Program-made: the position numbers and the translations under genes
Notes under the pieces: model-generated
The model's database searches: none
What the model saw: only the letters and a program-made list of their open reading frames with translations
What the model was told of the DNA's origin: nothing
NCBI GenBank assembly: GCA_001603765.1
Contig: LUZV01000097.1
Coordinates: 1-9,745, forward strand
Reading direction: 5' to 3'
Origin: Anaerolineales bacterium Chloro_02
Lineage (GTDB): Bacteria; Chloroflexota; Anaerolineae; Anaerolineales; Anaerolineaceae
DNA length: 9,745 nt
Part shown: piece by piece, positions 6,127-9,745 of the stretch
Layout: every line of letters begins with the position of its first letter
How positions within the stretch are numbered: the stretch's first letter is position 1

Positions 6127-6132
6127 ATGTGC

Positions 6133-6387
6133 ATGCCACCCAAGGGATGGGTTGAAATTAACGAATTGTATTGCAAGGCTTGTGAAACCTGTGTTATCGA
6201 TTGCCCCACACAAACGTTGGCACTCGACATGAGCCGTCTTAGTCCGAAGGGCTATCACCCCGCTTTTATGCTTCACCCCGAAAACTGCACCGCCTGCGGC
6301 ACTTGCGCTGTGGTCTGCCCTGATGCTGCCATCACGGTTTACCGCGGTGTGCGTCCGGGTTCGAAAACGGAAGGAGAAGGCGCGTAA
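6133..6387 (+). CDS. 2-oxoacid:ferredoxin oxidoreductase, delta (2x[4Fe-4S] ferredoxin) subunit
   Basis: The 84-residue protein carries two complete [4Fe-4S] motifs of the C-x2-C-x2-C-x3-C-P type: C14, C17, C20, C24 and C52, C55, C58, C62. It has the size and layout of the separate ferredoxin-like subunit of four-subunit 2-oxoacid oxidoreductases (KorD/PorD/VorC in various naming schemes). It would carry electrons from the TPP centre of the beta subunit to free ferredoxin in the cytoplasm. It is the first gene of a four-gene operon, and its TAA overlaps the next ATG by one base (TAATG), indicating translational coupling. The tail after residue 70 is short and polar. The function is well supported by the cysteine pattern and the neighbours. 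Confidence 0.93.
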   Translation: MPPKGWVEINELYCKACETCVIDCPTQTLALDMSRLSPKGYHPAFMLHPENCTACGTCAVVCPDAAITVYRGVRPGSKTEGEGA

Positions 6388-7511
6388 TGGCACTTGAACT
6401 TATAAAAGGCAATATTGCCGTTGCTGAAGCCGCTATCCGGGCTGGTTTGGTCTCATATTTTGGCTATCCCATTACGCCCCAAACCGAGCTTCTCGAACAT
6501 CTCAGCGCACGCATGCCGGAGCTTGGGCGCGGTTTTGTGCAGGCAGAAAGCGAGTTAGGCGCGATTAATATGGTCTATGGCGCTGCCTGCACTGGTCTGC
6601 GCACGATGACCTCCAGCTCCAGCCCTGGCGTCAGCCTCATGCAGGAAGGTATCTCATACCTGGCAGGCACAGAACTGCCTGCCGTAATCGTGGACGTCGT
6701 TCGCGGCGGTCCGGGCTTGGGCAATATCGCGCCCTCTCAGTCCGACTACACGCAAATGGTGCACGGAGGTGGTCACGGAGAGTATCACGTGATCGTGCTC
6801 GCACCAGCCTCAGTGCAAGAAGCTGTCGACCTGACAGGTTTGGCGTTTGATATCGCTGAAAAGTACCGCATGGTTGTCTGCTTGCTGCTGGATGGCTTTT
6901 TAGGGCAGATGATGGAGCCTGTGGTGCTGCCTGAATTCCAGCCAGTGCGCACTATCCCGCCAGCCTGGGGCGTGGGCAGCCCGGATTCCAAAGAGCGTGT
7001 CGTTCTGACCTCCATTAACATCGATCCGCCCAGCCAGGAAAAATTTAACGTCAAGATGATGACCCGCTGGCAGGAAATCGAAGCGAACGAGGTGCGCTTT
7101 AAGAGTTACTACCTTGAAGACGCGGAGTATGTTGTCATTGGCTACGGCACTGCCGGGCGCATCGCGCTCTCGGCTGTGCGTGCCGCCCGCGAACAAGGGC
7201 ACAAAATTGGGCTTTTGCGCCCCATCACACTCGCGCCCTTCCCCACCAAAGCAGTGGACGAATTGGCTGCCAGGGTAAAAGGCTTCCTGGTGGTGGAGAT
7301 GAGCAACGGTCAGATGCTGGATGATGTCAACGCGATTGTTGCCAAACGCGCGCCCGTTGATTTCTACGGACGCATGGGAGGAGTGGTTCCTTATCCTGAC
7401 GAAATCGCCAATGCCATCAGCGAGCTGATCAATGGCGATCACGACCCGAACGCTGACGCGCGCGGCAAATGGCTGGCGTATATGCGCAAGCTTGTGGGGA
7501 TGGGAGAGTAA
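6387..7511 (+). CDS. vorB: 2-oxoacid:ferredoxin oxidoreductase alpha subunit, VorB type
   Basis: This 374-residue subunit has the POR_N pyrimidine-binding domain (about 10-185) followed by the PFOR_II-like domain (about 245-345). Visible motifs are GYPITP (26-31), the conserved glutamates in QAESELG (52-58), SSSSPGVSLMQEG (76-88) and RPITLAPFP (278-286). The stretch RGGPGLGNIAPSQSDY (106-121), followed by HGGGHGEY (126-133), is the form typical of the 3-methyl-2-oxobutanoate (2-oxoisovalerate) dehydrogenase subunit VorB, rather than the 2-oxoglutarate KorA type. The likely reaction is 2-oxoisovalerate + CoA + oxidised ferredoxin to isobutyryl-CoA + CO2 + reduced ferredoxin, with other branched 2-oxoacids possible. 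AAGGAG at 6371-6376 is its ribosome binding site. It overlaps the delta gene by one base and is followed three bases later by the beta gene. Substrate choice is inferred from motif resemblance. Confidence 0.9.
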   Translation: MALELIKGNIAVAEAAIRAGLVSYFGYPITPQTELLEHLSARMPELGRGFVQAESELGAINMVYGAACTGLRTMTSSSSPGVSLMQEGISYLAGTELPAVIVDVVRGGPGLGNIAPSQSDYTQMVHGGGHGEYHVIVLAPASVQEAVDLTGLAFDIAEKYRMVVCLLLDGFLGQMMEPVVLPEFQPVRTIPPAWGVGSPDSKERVVLTSINIDPPSQEKFNVKMMTRWQEIEANEVRFKSYYLEDAEYVVIGYGTAGRIALSAVRAAREQGHKIGLLRPITLAPFPTKAVDELAARVKGFLVVEMSNGQMLDDVNAIVAKRAPVDFYGRMGGVVPYPDEIANAISELINGDHDPNADARGKWLAYMRKLVGMGE

Positions 7512-7514
7512 ATC

Positions 7515-8297
7515 ATGGTTGAAACAGATGTGAAAATTGTCTATAAACGCCCAGCCGGTTTCACTGACCGCGTCACGCACTACTGTCCGGGCTGCACGCA
7601 CGGCGTCGCTCACCGGCTGATCGCTGAAGTGCTCGAAGAAATGGGCGAGCTCAACAATACCATCGGCGTCGCGCCGGTGGGATGCGCCGTGTTTGCCTAT
7701 AACTACTTCAATTTCGACTTCGTCGAGGCCGCGCACGGTCGCGCGCCAGCCATGGCAACCGGCATCAAGCGCACGCTGCCTTCCAAAACGCTCTTCACCT
7801 ACCAGGGTGATGGCGACCTGGCATCGATGGGGATGGGCGAGATCGTAGCTGCTGCCGCCCGCGGAGAGCAGATTACCGTCATCTTCATTAACAACACCAA
7901 CTACGGCATGACTGGCGGGCAGATGGCGCCTACCACACTCCCCGGTCAGAAAACCTCATCTTCACCCCTTGGGCGGGATGTGGAAACGCAAGGTTACCCC
8001 ATCCGCACGGCGGAGCTGCTCGCCACGCTGGACGGCGCCTCCTTTGTGGCGCGCCGCTCCCTCCACGACGCCCGCAGCATCCGCATGGCAAAGCGCGCTT
8101 TGCGCACCGCTTTTGAAGTACAAAAGCACGGTTTGGGGTTCTCGATGGTAGAGCTGCTGTCCATTTGCCCCACCAACTGGGGGCTAAACACCGAAGACTC
8201 CCGCAAGTGGCTGGCTGAGCACATGCTGCCTTACTACCCCGTGGGAGATTTCAAGGTCTCCACCGCGGTGAGCGAAATGAAGATTGGAGGTAATTAG
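7515..8297 (+). CDS. 2-oxoacid:ferredoxin oxidoreductase beta subunit (TPP-binding)
   Basis: The 260-residue protein is the thiamine-diphosphate subunit that carries out the decarboxylation. The TPP/Mg motif runs from GDGD (98-101) to NNTNYGMTGGQ (126-136). CPGC (24-27) and C57 supply the cysteines commonly ascribed to a [4Fe-4S] cluster in this subunit family, with another at C218. HGRAPAMATG (74-83), SPLGRD (150-155) and CPTNWG (218-223) are also family hallmarks. Length is normal for stand-alone beta subunits of the KorB/VorA class; the exact subclass cannot be told from the beta chain alone. GGGAGAG just upstream, overlapping the end of vorB, serves as ribosome binding site. The gene sits between alpha and gamma with gaps of three and one bases, so all are made as one unit. 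Confidence 0.93.
   Translation: MVETDVKIVYKRPAGFTDRVTHYCPGCTHGVAHRLIAEVLEEMGELNNTIGVAPVGCAVFAYNYFNFDFVEAAHGRAPAMATGIKRTLPSKTLFTYQGDGDLASMGMGEIVAAAARGEQITVIFINNTNYGMTGGQMAPTTLPGQKTSSSPLGRDVETQGYPIRTAELLATLDGASFVARRSLHDARSIRMAKRALRTAFEVQKHGLGFSMVELLSICPTNWGLNTEDSRKWLAEHMLPYYPVGDFKVSTAVSEMKIGGN
8286..8290 (+). promoter_or_regulatory. Ribosome binding site fixing the start at 8299
   Basis: GGAGG lies inside the end of the beta gene, 8 bases before the ATG at 8299. It excludes the in-frame TTG at 8284, which overlaps the site itself. Confidence 0.85.
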
Positions 8298-8298
8298 C

Positions 8299-8838
8299 AT
8301 GCAGGCTGAAATTATCATTTCGGGTTTTGGCGGACAAGGCACACTCTACGCCGGGCAGGTCTTGGCTTACGCTGCCATGGACGAAGGCAAATATGTAACC
8401 TGGATCCCATCTTACGGTCCTGAAATGCGCGGCGGAACGGCAAACTGCACCGTGGTCATCTCTGATGACGAGATCGGTTCGCCCACGGCTCTTCACCCCA
8501 CCGCCGTAATTGCCATGAACCTCCCTTCACTCGACAAATACGAGCCGATGGTCAAACCGGGAGGCTATCTGATTGTGAATGAAGACATGGTCAACCGCGC
8601 CTCAACGCGGGATGACATCCACGTTCTGATGGTTCCCGCCAGCAAAATCGCACAGGAAATTGGCAATGAACGCGCCGCCAACATGGTGCTGCTTGGCACC
8701 CTGGAAGGCAACATGCACCTGCTCAAAGAGGGCGCTCTTGAACGCGCTCTCGAAGCTCACACAGCCGCGCGGCTGAAGAAATTCATTTCGATGAACATTG
8801 AAGCTCTGCACCGCGGCGCGGAGTATCAGGCTGACTAA
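8299..8838 (+). CDS. 2-oxoacid:ferredoxin oxidoreductase gamma subunit
   Basis: The 179-residue product is a complete POR gamma domain (catalytic domain III, which contributes to CoA and subunit contacts in the family). It starts EIIISGFGGQG (4-14), the usual N-terminal glycine-rich loop, followed by SYGPEMRGGTANC (38-50) and a VLLGTL segment (130-135) near the normal end helix. The start at 8299 gives the standard short N-terminus directly before the first beta strand. It follows the beta stop by one base and is the last gene of the operon; an intrinsic terminator begins 20 bases after its stop. With the delta, alpha and beta subunits it completes a four-subunit enzyme with no component missing. 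Confidence 0.93.
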   Translation: MQAEIIISGFGGQGTLYAGQVLAYAAMDEGKYVTWIPSYGPEMRGGTANCTVVISDDEIGSPTALHPTAVIAMNLPSLDKYEPMVKPGGYLIVNEDMVNRASTRDDIHVLMVPASKIAQEIGNERAANMVLLGTLEGNMHLLKEGALERALEAHTAARLKKFISMNIEALHRGAEYQAD

Positions 8839-8858
8839 CTCAGCCCGGCAGGAAGATC

Positions 8859-8890
8859 AGGCGCTCAAACTAATGAGCGCCTTTTTGTTT
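8859..8890 (+). terminator. Intrinsic terminator of the oxidoreductase operon
   Basis: A 9-bp stem (8859-8867 with 8874-8882), built on GGCGCTCA/TGAGCGCC, encloses a 6-base AACTAA loop and is followed by TTTTTGTTT. It is placed correctly for ending the four-gene operon. Confidence 0.92.
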
Positions 8891-8971
8891 GAAGGCGCGG
8901 CTGCTCGAGGTCTTGATAGGCTGAGCGGATAGCGCTGATTGGGGGCTGCGCCTTTGCGCTGCTGAGAACGG

Positions 8972-8977
8972 TATAAT
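8972..8977 (+). promoter_or_regulatory. -10 element of a probable leaderless promoter
   Basis: A perfect TATAAT ends 10 bases before the ATG at 8988. Transcription would begin within about 0-4 bases of the start codon, and there is no Shine-Dalgarno sequence between them. No good -35 is present 16-18 bases upstream. This spacing is the pattern of leaderless genes; it is inferred from sequence only. Confidence 0.5.
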
Positions 8978-8987
8978 ACTGTTACAT

Positions 8988-9745
8988 ATGGATGAAGTTT
9001 TTAACCCTCCGCGGCGAGTAGGTGTGGCGTTCAACATGACCCTGGCACTCCTGGCGCTGTTTGGCGCGCTGGCTTTGCTGATTGTTGAGTCAGGCAGCCT
9101 CTCGCGCGAGCCAAACTGGTTACTTTTGCTCCCGGCAGTCCCTTTGCTGCTGCTTTCAGCCTTCCTGTTCTACCGGGTCTTTCTGCTTTTCAGCACACAT
9201 TATCTTCTAAATCGCGCCACGCTCGAGCTTCAATGGGGCTTCCGGCGCGAGATCATCCCCCTGGACGCGATCGATTGGGCGCATCCGGTCTCAGACTTTG
9301 ACACTCCGCTGCCTCTGCCCGGTTTTCTGTTGCCCGGTCAATATTACGGCGCGCGCCAAATCCGCGGTTTAGGAACGGTGGAATTTGCCGGCACAGAGAA
9401 AGCCAACATGGTGCTGATCCGCAGCGGTGAGCGCCACTTCGTTATTTCCCCTGTCAGCGCGCGCGTATTCTCAGAATCCCTCGAGCGGCGCTCTGAACAG
9501 GGCGCGGCTGAGCTGATCGAACCAACCTCAGAGAATATGCGCACCATGCTGAGCGGCATCACTCAGGATAAAACCGTAAAAACCATCCAGATCATCAATC
9601 TCAGCGCTCTGCTGCTATTGGCAGCCGCCGCGGCGGCGCTCAGCGCCACCCGGATGGAGATCACCTGGGTCACGCTCGAGAGAGTTACATCGAACCGCTT
9701 GCTGCTGTTGGTGCTTTTGGGCGTGCTAACCTGGCTGATTAACAC
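8988..9745 (+). CDS. Membrane protein with bacterial PH-like domain (3' part cut off by window end)
   Basis: The reading frame from ATG 8988 stays open for 252 codons to the last base, so the C-terminus is missing. Two hydrophobic helices come first (about 15-33 and 44-66), then a soluble domain (about 67-165), a linker, and two more hydrophobic segments (202-219 and 237-251, the last reaching the window edge). The soluble domain resembles the bPH group: a Y-x-L-x-R-x-T-L-E-L strand pair (72-81), PLDAI (91-95), then LPG...YYG...IRGLGTVEFAG (111-135), and FVISPVSARVFSESL (151-165), which matches the usual end of this domain family. Function is unknown; such domains are commonly membrane-associated. 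It is separate from the oxidoreductase operon, as a terminator and its own TATAAT lie between. The frame is favoured over the antisense frames by its domain content and its promoter. Confidence 0.75.
   Translation, partial: MDEVFNPPRRVGVAFNMTLALLALFGALALLIVESGSLSREPNWLLLLPAVPLLLLSAFLFYRVFLLFSTHYLLNRATLELQWGFRREIIPLDAIDWAHPVSDFDTPLPLPGFLLPGQYYGARQIRGLGTVEFAGTEKANMVLIRSGERHFVISPVSARVFSESLERRSEQGAAELIEPTSENMRTMLSGITQDKTVKTIQIINLSALLLLAAAAAALSATRMEITWVTLERVTSNRLLLLVLLGVLTWLIN

Noticed and set aside
6031..6132. N-terminal extension of the ferredoxin subunit, starting at 6031
   Set aside because: The extra residues resemble no ferredoxin sequence, and AGGAGG at 6121-6126 would then lie inside the gene; the start at 6133 gives the normal length.
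6387..7511. Naming the alpha subunit KorA (2-oxoglutarate)
   Set aside because: The GGPGLG...SQSDY...GGGHGEY stretch fits VorB better; a final answer needs a tree against characterised enzymes.
6900..7736. Long open frame on the minus strand (278 codons) across vorB and the beta subunit gene
   Set aside because: It lies opposite two genes with full family motifs, has no recognisable domain, and the GC-rich codon pattern of vorB explains an open antisense frame.
8284..8298. TTG start for the gamma subunit
   Set aside because: It overlaps the GGAGG that serves the ATG at 8299, and the family normally starts right before the first strand.
8891..8971. TTGATA at 8913-8918 as a -35 element
   Set aside because: No acceptable -10 lies 16-18 bases downstream, and it is too far from the TATAAT at 8972.
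9344..9745. Two minus-strand open frames at the right end
   Set aside because: They are shadows of the plus-strand membrane/PH protein, which is open from 8988 to the window end and has a domain, membrane helices and a TATAAT in front.

Overview
The window looks like a chromosomal piece of an anaerobic bacterium, most likely a Chloroflexota member of the Anaerolineae type. This is an inference from gene content and protein style: large secreted beta-rich proteins with LPLI-type motifs, a membrane-tethered LuxR/kelch protein, and a VorB-type 2-oxoacid:ferredoxin oxidoreductase. No rRNA or other taxonomic marker is present. There are no tRNAs, CRISPR arrays, insertion sequences or gaps over 300 bases without a gene.

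Left part (1-3336, + strand): a secreted 466-residue protein whose mature part is four tandem ~110-residue repeats, closed by a strong intrinsic terminator. It is followed by a two-gene unit: a class I SAM-dependent methyltransferase and a multi-pass flippase-like membrane protein of the LPG_synthase_TM type. Together these two suggest lipid-linked glycan or envelope-lipid modification.

Middle part (3333-5909, - strand): a one-component regulator with an N-terminal LuxR-type HTH, one membrane helix and a six-blade extracytoplasmic kelch propeller. Upstream of it, on the same strand, is a membrane-anchored M23 metallopeptidase. The kelch gene converges on the flippase gene so tightly that their stop codons overlap. 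A perfect 14-bp palindrome lies between the peptidase and the regulator.

Right part (6133-8838, + strand): a tight four-gene operon encoding the delta (2x[4Fe-4S]), alpha (VorB-like), beta (TPP) and gamma subunits of a 2-oxoacid:ferredoxin oxidoreductase, ended by an intrinsic terminator. It would oxidatively decarboxylate 2-oxoacids, probably branched-chain ones, to acyl-CoA and pass electrons to ferredoxin. The window ends inside a membrane protein with a bacterial PH-like domain, open to the last base and apparently expressed from a leaderless promoter.

The first four genes are visibly more AT-rich than the peptidase and oxidoreductase genes. The most unusual items are the LuxR-HTH/membrane/kelch regulator with its nearby palindrome, and the exact 110-residue periodicity of the secreted repeat protein, whose LPLI motif is echoed in the C-terminal tails of two neighbouring exported proteins.
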